Positions 1 through 13,260 of a stretch of 64,000 bases of DNA are shown here, piece after piece. Within the stretch, counting starts at the first letter, position 1; every line of letters starts with the position of its first letter. Position numbers and translations under genes: made by a program. The notes under the pieces are model-generated. The model had not been told where the DNA came from. It saw only the letters and a program-made list of their open reading frames with translations, and did no database searches. This DNA comes from Cristatella mucedo (Eukaryota; Bryozoa; Phylactolaemata; Cristatellidae), in the NCBI GenBank assembly GCA_009760855.2, contig WPIO01000081.1:411501-475500 (forward strand), in the 5' to 3' direction.

Positions 1-30
1 TACTTGCATGTACATACATGTACATGCATA

Positions 31-126
<96 letters not shown>

Positions 127-154
127 CATATATGTATGTATACATATATCTTGC

Positions 155-200
<46 letters not shown>

Positions 201-300
201 ATGTATATATATATATATATGTGTGTAGATATTTTTATGTGTGCTTGCCTGCGCGAGCGTGTGTGTTTGCGTGCGTGCGTGTGCGCGCGTGTGTGTACGT
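1..300. repeat. AT and GT microsatellite block
   Basis: Two (TA)n runs (about 34-104 and 155-220) are separated by a (TG)n run (about 103-127) and followed by an impure GT/GC-rich stretch to about 300. Open frames here only translate the dinucleotides. Confidence 0.95.
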
Positions 301-1719
301 ATATGAACATGCCATTGTCGCACAAATCCCAGTCTTTCTTCTTCGAATGGCATGAAAGAAGCTAAAAACATTTTGTTAGGCAGACGGAAAACCGCGTATG
401 CCTCTGCATTAAAAAAAAACAGATAGGACAAAACGACTTATTATTTATGCTGCTGAAACGTTTGAAGGAGATACTTTTTCTTCTAGACATACTTAAAGAT
501 AAGATAGACTGCTGCCTTTGACCAGTTCACATCCGACGCAGTGGTAAAAGGCTTACGGCTTCCTACCGTTGGCGTAAGTAAGTACCATCGCTTTGCACGA
601 ATGTGACATTCGACGAATGTGACATTCGACGTCAGACGACAGCTCAGACTCTCATTCGCACTTTCATCGACGCTCGCGCGTGTCTGGTGGCTCATCTGAC
701 AATTATGCAGTTATACAATAATGACAATTATTTTGCAAATTATGAGCAATACTCAGCAGCTCTTCTAGTGCTAGCAGCGAATACAAAGTATCGCTTCTGA
801 TCGCCTCTGATGTGAGCAGTTTACTTTTGCAATCTGCGACGACTCAAAACGTTCACAACTTTCGCGATCTTTGGAAGGCGTGGTTGATTTAGTTGACAGC
901 TCAAGCGTGTGGAGTCTGGCTTTGCCATCGAACCCCACCCCCACCCATAAAAAAAGACACTAGCCAGCTTGGTCGATGTGCAGGATGAAGGCGCTAAAAT
1001 TATGCCTCTGGATGGCGATGCATCGGCGTGCCACAGACAGTCTTCTGTTGAACTTCCCAAGCCAATTTTCCAAATGCATTGGCGACTCTTGCTTTTCAAG
1101 CGAATGCCTTGTGCATTAGACAACACTGAGTCTAAGAGTTTGGCAACTATTCCGATTGTGCATCTGAACAGGAAAAGAAAACATGTAAAAATGAAACCGT
1201 GATGGCTTAAATGGGTCTGCTTACAGTTTTAGAGCTGTTGCAAGGCCAGCTTCACGCTACACACTCTGCCGAGAACCTTTCTCGGCAGAGCCCACAGCGT
1301 TAATCGTAGAAGCGTAGTTAGGCAATCAATCGCAGAGCTCTCAGCTGAAACAATACGGCTGTACGTCTGCTCATAGAGGAAATACTGGCCTCTAGCTCTT
1401 TCACCGCTCGCACGTTTGACCTAGGTACAGGAAGCCGCGTAAAGTACTGGTAGCAGCACGAGCGCCTACAAAACCGCGGCATGTACTCGGAGATGCCGTC
1501 TTACGGAATGTAGCCACGAGTTTGGGAAAGCACGTCCCCAATGACAATATCCGCATGAAGACACGTGCGCTACAAGCTGAGCTACTAAATAACCGCCTGG
1601 CTGCTGGCCCAGAGCTTTGCAACGGAGGGGCTCGTTAGGGCTTAATCCAGGGCTCTGCGGCAATCGCAGGCAAGTACAAACGGCGATACTCATTTTGATT
1701 GTCACGACGTGCAATGTGT
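301..1719. other. Unassigned intergenic DNA
   Basis: No coding exon, RNA gene or recognisable element was seen. The only local structure is a 15-base direct repeat, ATGTGACATTCGACG, present twice in tandem near 600-632. Confidence 0.5.
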
Positions 1720-1830
1720 CACCGCCTGTAACTCCTCAAAGCCACAAAGAATAGATGGGTGCTATGGTGGAGAGTTCTCTGCAGCGCTCTCAAGGCCTGA
1801 GCGGCTTTCGGTACGCTGCTCTGTTAATAA
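1720..1830 (-). mobile_element. LINE-B 3' end fragment
   Basis: The stretch 'gtaactcctcaaagccacaaaga' followed by 'gcggctttcggtacgc' matches, with gaps, the reverse complement of the B-lineage LINE 3' end seen more completely at 10084, 23450 and 45488. It is diverged and short. Confidence 0.5.
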
Positions 1831-4090
1831 AAGCAAACAAGTGAGTCCACCAGCCCGTCACACGACAAGATGGCCCAGCTTTGTCTCCCGTTACCGTACT
1901 ATGACTACTTCTATAATTAATCAGCGAAGAGAGTCCACAGGCAGTGAGCTGTCGTATCAAATAATATAAATTCCGGTGTGTGACACCTATGGAATCCAAG
2001 TAACTCCGTTCGCCCCGTAACTGTTTGCCGGAGAGCTTTGAAGGACGACTAATTTAAGTCACTTCACGAAAGCTTCAAAATACTACCAACTTCAATAATG
2101 TAATGTATCTCAGTCTGAAAATCCAAAGGGCCACAATGACTAATAACTAATCCAGAATAAGAATGTAGAGGCTGTAAATAAACATGATCTGAAATAACTC
2201 TATAAAAATTGTGGTTTTGAAAAGCTACGGGGGTATATCATTGAGTGGTACCAGCGGCGGGCCGTGCAAAGAAGGCACCAGTAGGAACAGGCTAGCGCTG
2301 CATCTATGAGGAAATTACTAAGAATGTCTTCATCGGCAAGCCGTGCGACAGTTACTTCATTTCCGGACTTCCTATTAAGCTGGCGGAGCGCGTTCAGATT
2401 GGTAAGCTATTCACTCATTTTATTGTCAATCTACTCGTTCTTCGTCAGTTGTTTGCAGGCACTTGAGCACTTACTTAATCACGGGTATTCGCGCACATGG
2501 TCTGCACTTGTCAACGGAGTCGCAAGACCTGGGGTAACACACGCGTGCGCAAACTACGGATTCAATCCGTGCGGGAGGTATTCCACTATTACTAGCGTTC
2601 TTTCATCGTAACAACTTTTAAACGGTTTTAAACCAACTGTAAAGTAATTGTTTAAATGGTTTTAATGTGCTTCCTTTAATTACCATCGTTTGTTTGAGTG
2701 CAGATTATAAATGCGTAGCTCCTTCGTAAATTGATGTTATTATGCAAAGAGTAGAGCTCGCTTGTGGATCCTCCTACGAGGGTTTCTGAAAACAGTCATT
2801 TTTGAAAAACAGCTGTTTACTGTTTCAATTTTTAAAAACAGCTGTTTTTTACTGTTTCTTTTAATTGTATCACCTACTTAACAGTCAATAGCCTATTTTT
2901 TTATTAACACCGTTTGGTTATATGTCTTTCGTGACAAGTTCTGCATCAATGCATTTTTACTTCTTATAATAGTACTTCAAGAATTCAGGAATACAAGCTT
3001 TTGGATATGGCAGCTTATCCAATAGTATTTCTCAGTATGAGTTTCATTAATGTGCTTACGCTCGCTAAAATTTCGCTCGATATCGTTATTGAGTTGACGC
3101 GCTTTCGCTTCATCGTGTGTGAAAAAGAGTTCGTGTTCTTGAAAGTTGCACTGAATTTACGCAGGCACGCGAGACTGGGTTCGCTTCCCTGCAGCTGCTC
3201 GCGTTGACGACGCGCGCTTTTGCTTCGCTAGAAGTTTGGCTCAAAGAGTTCAACGTTGGGGTAACAGCGGCTGTTTTCGATAATCTATTATAGCAACTGC
3301 TTTAGGGTCAACGGGTCGGGTGGGCGGATTAGGAAGTTTGAAAAGCTTCCGTTCCAGTGGTTCTAGTAGGCTCTCGGACAATCTGGAATCAGGATTGCAG
3401 GTAAAAACGTGTGTTGGTTGGTCCAATCAAGCTGCAATTAGGGTTATACTCTCCAAAATGTTAAACAGATAGTATTCAACAGATGCAGCGGCTGACTGTG
3501 CGTAAGAGGCCCCGGTGAGTGCAGGTTGGGCCAAGAGAGTTTGCTAATTCCACCGAGAGGTAATGTTTGATGTAGACGTAGAGAAGGGGGAGCTTTTCAA
3601 GATGGCTCACGTCAGCAGTGATGTCTTGACTGGTGAACTGCTAGTTCTTGTAAACTTTAGAAAGGCCACTGTGCGCCATCTTCTGCAGTAGCACTGCTTG
3701 CTTCGTAATCACTTGTAGATGTTTTTTTATGTACGGACACACTAGCCACGTCCGTAGTAAAGTGTTCACCTCTCTCACTACGTTTTTATCGCCATCGTCA
3801 CCGCTGCTACAGCAATTTCGGGTCAATCGTCCAAATGAAACTAGCTAGATTCCGGCTTTTCCCTTAAAGCACCGAAAATGATTTCATTCGGCCCGTGTCA
3901 GGCATCATTTTAAGTAGCCGTACTAATTTAGTTAACGGAGTAATATCCAACCTAGTGCTAACATACAGGGGCCATTATGCAAAGGCTACACCTAATGGAC
4001 ATTACGGGGCTGAATTCTGATGCGTTAATGATTCATAGCGAGCACGTCTAAGCAGTATTGTATTTAAGTACCAAAATAATGCACGTGCGA
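1831..4090. other. Unassigned intergenic DNA with a duplicated palindrome
   Basis: No gene was recognised. Near 2806-2858 a roughly 30-base motif is duplicated. Each copy holds a perfect palindrome centred on CAGCTG (2807-2818 and 2834-2849). Confidence 0.5.
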
Positions 4091-4094
4091 GCAG

Positions 4095-4395
4095 GTCCTA
4101 GACTGTGGAAACCCACTTCTACAATTCTTTAGCAATTGCATCTTCTCTTCTGCTCCCGACTGTGGCACATGCTATCCAGCCGTTCTCCGCTGCTGCGTCT
4201 ACGCTATCTACTTCCACGAATGCCCTCCTGATCCGGCTAGGCTTCTCTTTTTATTTGTTGCGTTAGATAAAGTCTGTCGGCTACCGCATGCACACCGGAA
4301 GTCACTTACGCTTTGAGTGCGCTATATACAAATCTCTAGCGTAACACCCAATTAGTCCGTGTGGCTTTTTGAGGTAACAGACAAGCTATGCACAG
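4095..4395 (+). mobile_element. LINE-B 3' end fragment
   Basis: The block starts 'gcaggtcctagactgtgga' and ends near 'ttttgaggtaacagac'. This is the sense-strand 3' end of the B lineage. In less damaged copies the opening encodes the motif [10 protein letters not shown], typical of the C-terminus of CR1/L2-like LINE polyproteins. Here frameshifts and substitutions have broken the reading frame. Confidence 0.7.
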
Positions 4396-7300
4396 CCCTC
4401 GAGCGAATTAGCTCTCTGCGTTAGAGCATTCGGCCCGACGGGTATACATTTCACAAGATCATACCACAAGTTTCATTGCAAAGTAAACCCGGGATTTTTA
4501 GCATATACATAAGTTTCCATGATTAATACGCACCTCGGCGTCTGCGGTTCAGCCATGCCAAGGCATGATTCATACAGTGTGAGCATAGAATTATATGGTT
4601 CGCAGGTTTGATTATCATGGCCATACCTGTTTGGTGTAGTGAAGCCCGAAATGCTTAGTTTGAGGAGGATTGATGTGCATTCTGATGACTTCTCTGGCGA
4701 CATTGCAAAGAGAAATTTTGCAACTTTGAGATTTCCCAACTTCAAATCCTTCGAAGTGTATCACCGGCGGTGAAACTTTTACTACTGAATTCTGTGCAAG
4801 TTTGGCGTATATTTCTGAAACGAGACGTACGGTAACATAAATTAAGCATGCAGGTTAAAAATCTTGTATTAAATCAGCCGTATTGTCATATACAGTAGTC
4901 ATGCAGTCAGCTCGTGGGGTGCGCGCGAATACCACTCACTCGTGTCCAGTAGGTGGTTGGGCACCGACCGGGAGCCTGCAGGCTCTACGAATTGGAAGCT
5001 ATCCAGAAATTTTGAAGCAACTGCAGTCATCTTGCGAATTAGATTGATCCAGAAGGTGTTAGGAAATACTCGTCATGCTCTTGCACCTGCGTTTTCAACA
5101 TCAGAAGCCCTATATCTGAAATCTAGCTTGCAGGGGTAGCCATATTGGACACTTCGCCATAGTAACGCTGATCACTGGTCTTAGCCTAAATGTTTAATTA
5201 TTAGTATTTATTCCCAAATATTTGCTAATATAATTATTATCTAATGATTAAAATGGTAGTTAGCATCAGATATTAAATTCAACTTTGTCAAATTCGGAGG
5301 AGAATTTGTTCTCTGTTCTCCCTCTCCACTTCAGAGGGCGTGTCGGTGGAGAAAAGGTGAGCTGGTGGCCCATTTCTCGTGCAGCCGATATTCAGTGTTT
5401 CAGAAACGTCGTTTCGATACAAGTTCCTGCTGATATATTAGAAATCTATGACCAACGTGCAAAGCCAGCTGCGCGCTTCTCTTTTTGCCCGAGCTGGTCC
5501 AGCGATATAGCCGGCGTTCTCCGGCTTCCTGCATCTGGGCCGCCGGCTCTGTCACTTTATGTTACCTTATAGAAAAGGACGCGTCAATGATCTCCTAAAG
5601 TGAATATTCTTCTATCTGCTTTCGTTTGGAATATCTCGGTATTGTTCTGTTGGTTTACTGAGCACTTCCGGTAGGGTCGCCAGTAGCCGGTACTCCAGGA
5701 ACCGCCGTCCTGCCGTTGCGTCCGGCGAACAGGCCGGAGCACCAGTTCTCTTTAGACTTACTTCGAGATTTTTCATAGTCTTCTCTGTGTTCTCGCTTTA
5801 CAGTTTCACATGTAGCAATGTCGTTAGTGCTACCCATTCGGCCCTAGCGGCGGCTTCTCGTCGTTTCGCAGATACTGCTGGCCGCTGCCGCTGTGGACGA
5901 GTGCCGCAGTCTCCTGTCCTATGCGCTCGCAGCCTTGACGCTTATTTGTCGTTCACTTGTCAAGTTTAGCGTAGTGCTTCAGCGAGTGTAGACTTATGCG
6001 GTGAACCCCGGAAGACATGTACTCCCAGGAACTTTTTATTTCAGCCAGTGTAGACCTACATGGTAAACCCGGAAGACATTACTCCCAGTGCCTTCGCTGC
6101 TAGAGTGCAGGGTTGGCTAGCTATGTAGCAGGACTCCTTTTGTATTAAAACCGTTCGTGCTTACGACCTCTTGCGGAGATCGCTTTTTAGGAGGTCAGCT
6201 CCTCGCTCGCTGCTCGCTTTGTTAGCTTGCCTTTAGTCGGGCCGCTTACTTATGTCGCAGCTCGACTAGCCGTGAGGGTTTTCGGAAGTTGAGTGTTGCA
6301 TGGCGGTACTGTTGGTTACCGTCTGCAGTGGCTGGTAGCCTTCTCGCTTGTATTCAACTTACTTTTGCCAGAAATGGGAATTTCGTGACAGCTACTTTGC
6401 AGACTATGGAGTAAGTGCAGCACGCAAGTAATGGTGGCAGGCAGGAGGCTGGGTGAGGACGCACGTCGTTGTAGCATTGGTCGAGTAGCGTGCTGCTTGC
6501 TAGATCATTGATCAAACGAAGAAGAAGAGTTCTGCGAGGTCCTTTAATGGCAGGTTGCCATTCAGGCACGTGCTTTTTGTCAGCCACTTCTGTTGTGCAA
6601 AAAAGTTGCAGGCGGTTACTGAATGAAGATTGAATACTTTTGTCATGATCGCTGTATTGAATCTGCAGAACCGACAGTGAGTTTAGTTACGCTGCTGCTT
6701 AGGACCATGTGCAGCGAAGCTAGTGCACAGTTTTGTGTTAATCGTTTGTTTCACGTGTGCTGACACAACTGCTCGAAATTATGCAAGTCGCAAAGACGCT
6801 TGCCTTGTGCTGCATTGGGCCTGCTCTGAGGTGTTAAGCATGTATGTATGTGCTAATGGTCCATTTTAGTAACAGTACTGCCCAGTGAGTCCCCCCCACC
6901 CCCATAGAGCATTGCCAATTGACTTGCTTATCGGTGCATCGGCAGGGCTTGGGCGTGTTGGGCGGACCTCTCTCCTATACGAGGCAAGTACGGCATTTGC
7001 AGTAGTTTTACTCGCATCTATGTTGCTTTCGTTCGCATGTCATCTGAACCTGTAAGAAACTTGTCGTTATGCAGATTTTCTTTTGTTCTTCTTTGCATCA
7101 CCCTCGCTATGCTTACATCTCACCCTACCAGAATGTACGCTGCCCCTATCTATGCATTTCTCGTGTGCCCTGTGAGGATCCGCCTTCACTGTAGCATGAT
7201 GTCAATCGTGCTCTCCATCATGTGCTTCAAGCCGTGAGAAAGTGCTTGGCAACATATGAAGGGGCATCTAGGAAGCCAATACGTCATCCCATTACAGATA

Positions 7301-7810
7301 AGCCTGGCATGTACTGGCATCTCAGCAACGCAAGCTGTTTAGAGCTTGCTGGTGAATGTAGCTAGGTAGGTTGCTAACTGCTATCGTTGCTCATCATATC
7401 TACCACAGACCTGCTTGAATTATATGCGACCTCAGCGCTCTGCAGCCCACTTCCTGTCCCTGAGCCCCCCCCCAGAGCTGGGATTGTGTAATTAGTAGAC
7501 TCAGCATCACTAGTGCTTATCGTAGGGCAAGGGCTTCTGCATATGCACATGATTAAAGCACAGAGGGGGCTGGACAACGTGGGTGACAAGGATAGATGGC
7601 TATAGAGTTATACTGGGGTGCTGCTCTCCTCTGTCAGGCACCACATCAGGAATGCCCCAAGGGGATTGAGCATTTTCGCCCTCACTTTTGAGCACTTCGA
7701 GTTCAACCAGCTTCACTCCTGCAGCTTCCCCTGCTGCTACCTGTTTCTCCTTCGTTTAGCTGTGCCTCAAACCAAGCATGTTTCTTTGGTGACCATTCCT
7801 GATAATTTGT
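4396..7810. other. Unassigned intergenic DNA
   Basis: No exon could be supported. A weak open frame at 5285-5572 has no recognisable domain. A diverged tandem duplication of about 62 bp period lies at 5985-6090; both copies contain 'gaagaca' and 'actcccag'. The stretch 5650-5960 is relatively GC-rich and could contain a promoter or 5' UTR exon of a neighbouring gene, but nothing proves it. Confidence 0.45.
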
Positions 7811-7955
7811 CTTAGCCCAGGGATAGGGTGCTCACTCTTCACGACCCGGTTCGTTGGTTCGAGTCTTGTTGTGGTCGGTCCTTTATTGACCACTGCAAGT
7901 GGTGGTGATAGCCGTTAAGGCTGTTCTGCTGCTATGCAAATGAGGCTGCTGCATC
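7811..7955 (+). mobile_element. tRNA-derived SINE, copy 1
   Basis: The head resembles a tRNA gene: an A-box-like 'tagcccagggatagggtgct', a short hairpin around 'cacgacc', and a B-box 'ggttcgagtct'. It is followed by a non-tRNA body ('gatagccgttaaggctgttc', then 'ctatgcaaatgaggctg') shared with copies at 28320, 37225, 52275 and, diverged, 59940. The shared body beyond the tRNA part marks a SINE rather than a tRNA gene. Confidence 0.7.
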
Positions 7956-7976
7956 TGCTTACATTTTTTCTTAGTT

Positions 7977-8060
7977 CTTATGCACTCAAAGTCTGGAACT
8001 CCCTTAGCTGGCGACCTCAGTATATCCCCTGACTTGATTGGCTCGTGTGGCTTTCCTTAG
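7977..8060 (+). mobile_element. LINE-A fragment (weak)
   Basis: 'cactcaaagtctggaactc' and 'atcccctgacttga' resemble the A-lineage segment encoding APKAWNSLP and the following SPDLTTF. Short and diverged. Confidence 0.4.
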
Positions 8061-8141
8061 GTTAAACTGTCGGGTGCTTGAGATGCCTACAGGCCTTATG
8101 AGCAAGTTGCATAATGTCGTCCAATCAGAGGACGTTTACGT

Positions 8142-9540
8142 TTTATTATAATAATAATAATTATAATGCACTTGATAAAGCGCCCTCAGAGAACTTAATC
8201 TCTTTCTAGGCGCTTTACATTTGCTGCAAAGTGAAATGCAATTGCATGGTAAGTAAAATCATGCTTGAAAAACAAACAAAATGAATAATATGGTTAGGGG
8301 TGACATGCACAGGGTCAGCATGCGAATGTGGTTAGTGGCAGCATGCACAGTGTCAGCACACATAAGCACATCAAGGACGAATCACAGGGACCTGCTAAAT
8401 GCTGTCCTAAATAGGTGTGTTTTTAGGTTCCTTTTAAATGTGGTCAGGTCGGGGGATGTTCTGACGCAGGTCGGGAGGGAGTTCCAGGCTGTGGGACCGA
8501 TCGCACATGCTGGTAGGCCAGTAAGCAGTGAGTTGCAGAAGTCGAGACGAGATGTCACGAATGCATGAACCAACTTAGACGTGGTATCCTTATCTAAACA
8601 AACCCGAATTTTAGCAATGTTATGAAGCTGAAAATAGGCAGATTTGACTGTGTAGCTGATATGGTCGTCTAACGAGAGGTCGTTTTGGAATATGACACCT
8701 AGATTTCGAGCTGATTCGACAGGAGATATGATGGCAGAGCCAATTTTGAGAGACAGCCTTTCCAGTCTCTGAATCACACTGGGTTTGCCCATAACTAGTA
8801 AGTTTGTTTTATCATCGTTTAGTTTTAAAAAAATTGCTGCCATCCATGTGCGGATGTCATCAATGCATGCAGCAAGTGAGTTGAGGGAATTTGAGGTGCT
8901 CGAAGGCTGGGAGGGATCAAAGCAAAGGTACAACAGAGTGTCATCCGCATTGAAGTGAAAACCTAGTTTGTGGTACTTGGCAATCACATCAGCAAGAGGG
9001 AGAGTATAAACCTTAAAAAGAACCGGACCTAGCAAGGAGCCCTGAGGTACGCCATATTTCAGAGGTACCTCAGATGATCTTTGTACATTCACGTCAATAC
9101 TCTGGAGTCTCCCACTGAGATAGGACCTGAACCACTGCAGAGCAGTGCCAGTGATGCCCAGGCGAGATGAGAGGCGCGCTAGAAGAACTTTGTGATCGAT
9201 GGTGTCAAAAGCTGCCGAAAGATCAAGCAAAACAAGCAGAGACACTCTACCCATGTCTGCATTGCTAAGTAGGTCGTTGTATACCCTAAGCAATGCTGAC
9301 TCTGGAGTGATTAGCTCTAAAGCCCGACTGGAACTTACTAGCAAGGTGTGAGGTTCCGATATATAAGTTCAACTGGTCTGCCCCGACCCGTTCCAGTGTC
9401 TTGATAGGAATGGTAGAATGGAGACTGGGCGGTAGTTGCTTAAGTTCTCTTGGTCTAGTGTAGCTTTCTTGAGAAGTGGCCTGACTACAGCTTTTTTGAA
9501 AGGTGCTGAGACATGACCTGAGGCTAATGACATATTAATG
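8142..9540 (-). mobile_element. LINE-A copy with reverse transcriptase domain, 5'-truncated
   Basis: On the - strand an open frame at 9344-8382 (320 codons) shows reverse transcriptase blocks of the CR1/L2 type: DLSAAFDTIDH, GVPQGSLLGP, and a catalytic-loop position reading FNADD where YADD is expected. A preceding piece in another frame (about 9537-9369) carries [11 protein letters not shown] and [12 protein letters not shown]. About 250 bp are missing between LTGLPACAI and AWNSLP compared with the copy at 42372-43625. The 3' end has the A-lineage hairpin near 8180-8215 and ATT-type repeats at 8142-8160. The loss of Tyr from YADD, the frameshift and the deletion make it a dead copy. Confidence 0.88.
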
Positions 9541-10074
9541 AATGACACGAATGACACGCAGGAGCCCTCTCGAAAGCCTCTCCCCCTTAACCAAGCCCCT
9601 GTATTAGGTGAAATAGCTGGCACCCCCTTTCCCTCTCTCAGCAGCACCTCCTCCGTTTATTTCGAACCTTTTGAATGTCATATCCCTAATAATGGTTTCG
9701 GTGGACCCTGCTTTAAACACTTCTTCACTTATGTAGTCTGGATTGTGTAGCATCGATGTTACTAGTTCTGCTAAGTTTTTTTGGACATTTTGCAATAGTA
9801 AGTAGGAACCTGGGTACATTGACTTCGATATTGGTTGACTGTGTTGCAGAGGTTCTGATAATGTGTCCAGATGATTTTGCATGTGGGCATCTGTAGAGCC
9901 AGCCAAAGGGCTGGTGCATTGTTCAACCTGTGCTCATGTAGGCTGTTGCCAGAATGGCCTAGCCTTTGACGACCTCCCCTGCAGTCATGTGGTCTACATG
10001 AGTCATCAGCCTACGTGACCAATTGCTTTGTCGGCTATTTCCTATGGCCAGCTAAATGTGTCTACATGTTCTTG
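9541..10074. other. Unassigned DNA between two LINE pieces
   Basis: No coding or RNA feature recognised. At the LINE-A truncation point the sequence 'aatgacacg' is repeated in tandem (about 9540-9558), possibly linked to the 5' truncation. Confidence 0.4.
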
Positions 10075-10410
10075 TTGTTTCTCTGACAGTAACTCCACAA
10101 AGTCATAAAGACCATGTGGGTGATACACAGGAGATTTTTGTATAATGCACTCACAACCTAAGTGGCTTTCGGTACACATTCTGTAGCCAACAGACTTCGT
10201 CTCAGCCAACAAAGAGGAAGTGGGAAGCATAGCAGAGTCAGGAGAGCAGTTGAGGTAGTGAGTAGCATGGAAGTAGCAGCTCAGGACCGCTGAAAAGGAT
10301 GAGCCATAGTCGGCAGCAGGAGAGTAGTTGTCGTTGCGTAAGAATTGTGGAAGCGAGTTCCACAGCCTAGGACCTGCAGAGCTAAAGCTTCTGTCGCCAA
10401 CGGTCATGTT
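10075..10410 (-). mobile_element. LINE-B 3' end copy
   Basis: On the - strand the frame starting near 10407 reads [15 protein letters not shown] and continues to LPTSSLLAETKSVGYRM, the C-terminus of a CR1/L2-like LINE protein. It is followed by the B-lineage 3' UTR ending in the hairpin-forming 'gagttactgtcag' end. No ATT repeat tail is present. This is one of the better preserved B copies, but it lacks the reverse transcriptase and endonuclease. Confidence 0.8.
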
Positions 10411-11084
10411 GAAATCCCATGTCTCTGTCCAAAGCTAGTATCTGGGGCGATCTGGCCAGCAAGGCTGTTTGCCCTTCAGGCTACAGAAAAAGTGGCCAGA
10501 TCCCTACGCATCTGATGCACGTGTAGGCGAAAGTTTACTGTTTTCTGGCTGGTTTATCTGACCAGTCGGTTGTCATTTATGTCTTCTCGGGCCCATATTA
10601 TTATTGCACAAAGGTTCCACCTTGGACTGCTTTCGAAAACCGTCAGAATAGCTGCTTTATGTAAGCCTAGTCGGATTAGTCTCCACATGTTTCAAAAATT
10701 TTTGGTCACCCTAATCTCTCAGAAAAATGTGTGATGATGTTCCAATATGTCGTCTGGCTCATTGCTTCAGCTTGCTCGATTGCCTTGAAGTCTCAGCCTT
10801 GTGTAATTATCCTGTGTGTACGTCAAACCGACTCCCAGGGACTGCCGGCTGTTAGTTGTCAGGTCATTAGCCTGGTATAATCCTGGGCTCCGATGTAACC
10901 AGCCTTGCACACTTGCTAGGCTTGCTGCTAATGTACAAGGATTTTTGCCTTTACCAGCTGTCGGAGTAATCATTAGCTAGGAAACGGTTTTGAGGCATTT
11001 TTATAGTCACCATACAGTATGTGGTTTGGATTTCAGGCAAGTCAGCTGGGCTTAGCTTCTTTTAACTGTTTCCTTTACTTAAAG

Positions 11085-11590
11085 AGCTAGGATGGCCGGT
11101 TTATCAGCAGGTACAGGGCAAAGTTCTCACGCTGACCCACAAGGCCTGCCACGGCTTGGCTCTTCATACCTAGCTGAACTGCTGCACCAGTTTCAGCCTC
11201 TTCGTCCCCTCTGTTCCTGTATGGACAGAAAATGATCTGTTTCATTCCTCTACTTTAAGACCGCTGGCAACAGAAGGTTTTGCTCTGCAGGTCCTAGACT
11301 GTTGAACTCACTTGCACAATTCTTAGGCAACGACAGCTACTCTCATACTGCTGACTGTTGCTCTTCCTTTCCACCAGTCCTAAGCTGCTACTTCCGTGCT
11401 ACTCACTACCTTAACTGCTCTCCCGACTCAGCTATGCTTCCCACTTTCTGTTTGTTGCGTGAGATGAAGTTTGGCTACCGAATGCGTACCGAAGCTGCTT
11501 AGTGTGTGAGTGTGCTAAGCAAAACTCTCCTGCCGAACACCTACATAGTCTTATGTGGCTTTGTGGAGTGACATACAGAGATGCATTTAC
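11085..11590 (+). mobile_element. LINE-B 3' half copy
   Basis: Translation gives LTLTHKACHGLA early on, then the region corresponding to GPRLWNSLP ('ggtcctagactgttgaactca'), then the B 3' UTR to 'ttgtggagtgacatacag' near 11578. Several frameshifts. Orientation is +, opposite to the copy 1 kb upstream. Confidence 0.75.
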
Positions 11591-12654
11591 ATTACATGGC
11601 TGGCAAGCATGGCTGTGCGGGGGGGGGGGGGTTCAAATGCTGGCTTCTTGCACCTGATGTTTGGCTATAACTTAAATGGGGACGGAGCCTCCTGGTGGTG
11701 GCATAGCTCCTTTGGCTAGCTGGTGTTAAGAGATTTTGTATCCTTTGGTGTTGGGGCCTTGCTCTCTGACCTACAGGCCCTGCCTGTTACCTCGGTGTCT
11801 GCTTTAGCAGCCTGCTTCTGTTTGCATGGCGTGTGTGACCCTGGCGTGTGTGCCTGATCTACTCTGTGTGAGCTGTCCGTTGCTGCTTGATAGTCACCCA
11901 AAGCTAAGGGTTCCGAGGATTAGTAATTCTTGGAGAGTGATTTGTTTTCTGTCCTCACCAGGACTAGTGATCGTAGCTGCCCAGTCATGACCAGCATGTG
12001 TGCTTGCCATGAGTCCTGACTGGACCTTGACACTATCAGCGTGCATAGTCATCGGCTGTGCCTGCTTGGGGCTTATGAGCTTGAATTGGAGTTGAATGTA
12101 CTAAATGTCCCCTCAACCACCACCTGTCACTGTGTGCACCTAGTGAAGCTGCTTGGTTGACTTGGGGTCTGACGATTCTCGTGAGCAGCTTAGCTTTCAT
12201 TTCCACACAGAGAAAGGACAGGTGTGCTGCACCTGTGCTTTGATCCCTCCTTGCCCTCCAGCTTGCCTTGACTCTCCTATGCAGCTTGCATGGACGACAT
12301 TATTCGTAACTTGGATGGCAGCCAACTTTCAGCAAAATTATTTCTTGCATTGGTGATATCTGGTCTAGATTTCTCTAAATCACACCTTGCAGGTCTTTCT
12401 ATTTGTGCAACATGACTCTTACAGTGGTTGCAAAACTGGGTAGCTAGGCTTTTCTGTCATGAGCTGTGCAATTGCCTCATTACACTATATCTCACTGACC
12501 TGCATGGCTCCTTATCAGTCTATTGAGTTAAAGAGTCTGTCACTGTTTTATTGGTCCCTTTATTCTCTTATTAAGGCTTCCCCATCAGAAATATTTACAC
12601 TTCAGTCTTCCTATCGTGCCACCCGAACTTTCAACCTCGGTCGTTTAGCTGCAT
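11591..12654. other. Unassigned intergenic DNA
   Basis: Nothing identifiable apart from a poly-G run near 11619-11630. Open frames are short and resemble no family I recognise. Confidence 0.45.
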
Positions 12655-12740
12655 TTATAATGATAATTATAAAAATAATACATTTGTATAGTGCCCTCAG
12701 AGAACTGAATCTCTTTCTAGGCACTTTACAGATGCTGGGA
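12655..12740 (-). mobile_element. LINE-A 3' tail only
   Basis: The reverse complement gives the A-lineage 3' hairpin GTGCC...AGAGA...TCTCT...GGCAC followed by 'tatacaaatgtatt' and AT-rich sequence. Only the terminal 85 bp are present. Confidence 0.75.
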
Positions 12741-13260
12741 GCCTTACCGACCTAAAGTTCTTTGGTTACTGTGCTTTCAGTTATACTCCCAAAGTGAAGC
12801 ACTTGCTACCGACCGAAATTGTGACTTTTTAAAAGAACCTAAACAACCGTATATACTTTGCCAAGTTTACTTCTTTGGTCGAAATTGTGTGCTTACTTAT
12901 GCTGGAAGTGTAATTGTTATCGCTAATCAGCAGTCATGGTTTTTATTCCTGCATATCTTAAGTGCCTACAATGAGATGCATAGTTTTTAGAGCACTATAT
13001 GAACTTACTATTGTTGCTTTGACATTTAACATTATTATTATTTTTATTTTCAGTCGCCATCGAGGTTAGTTATATGCTCGGGTGTCTGCTTGATTGCAAC
13101 CACCGAGCTTTTGGGAATGGCTGGGCTTGTCTACTGCTGGGTTTCATCCACAAAATTTGTATAGGGGATTATCCTGGAAAGATGCAGTGACTCGCACGAG
13201 CCTGCCCGTAGCTGTTTGCATGTTTTCTGTTGTAGGCAGTGTAGACAGATTTGTCACAGT

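Noticed and set aside
5285-5572. 95-codon open frame
   Set aside because: No ATG start, no recognisable domain, no splice context and no repeat family; length is within chance.
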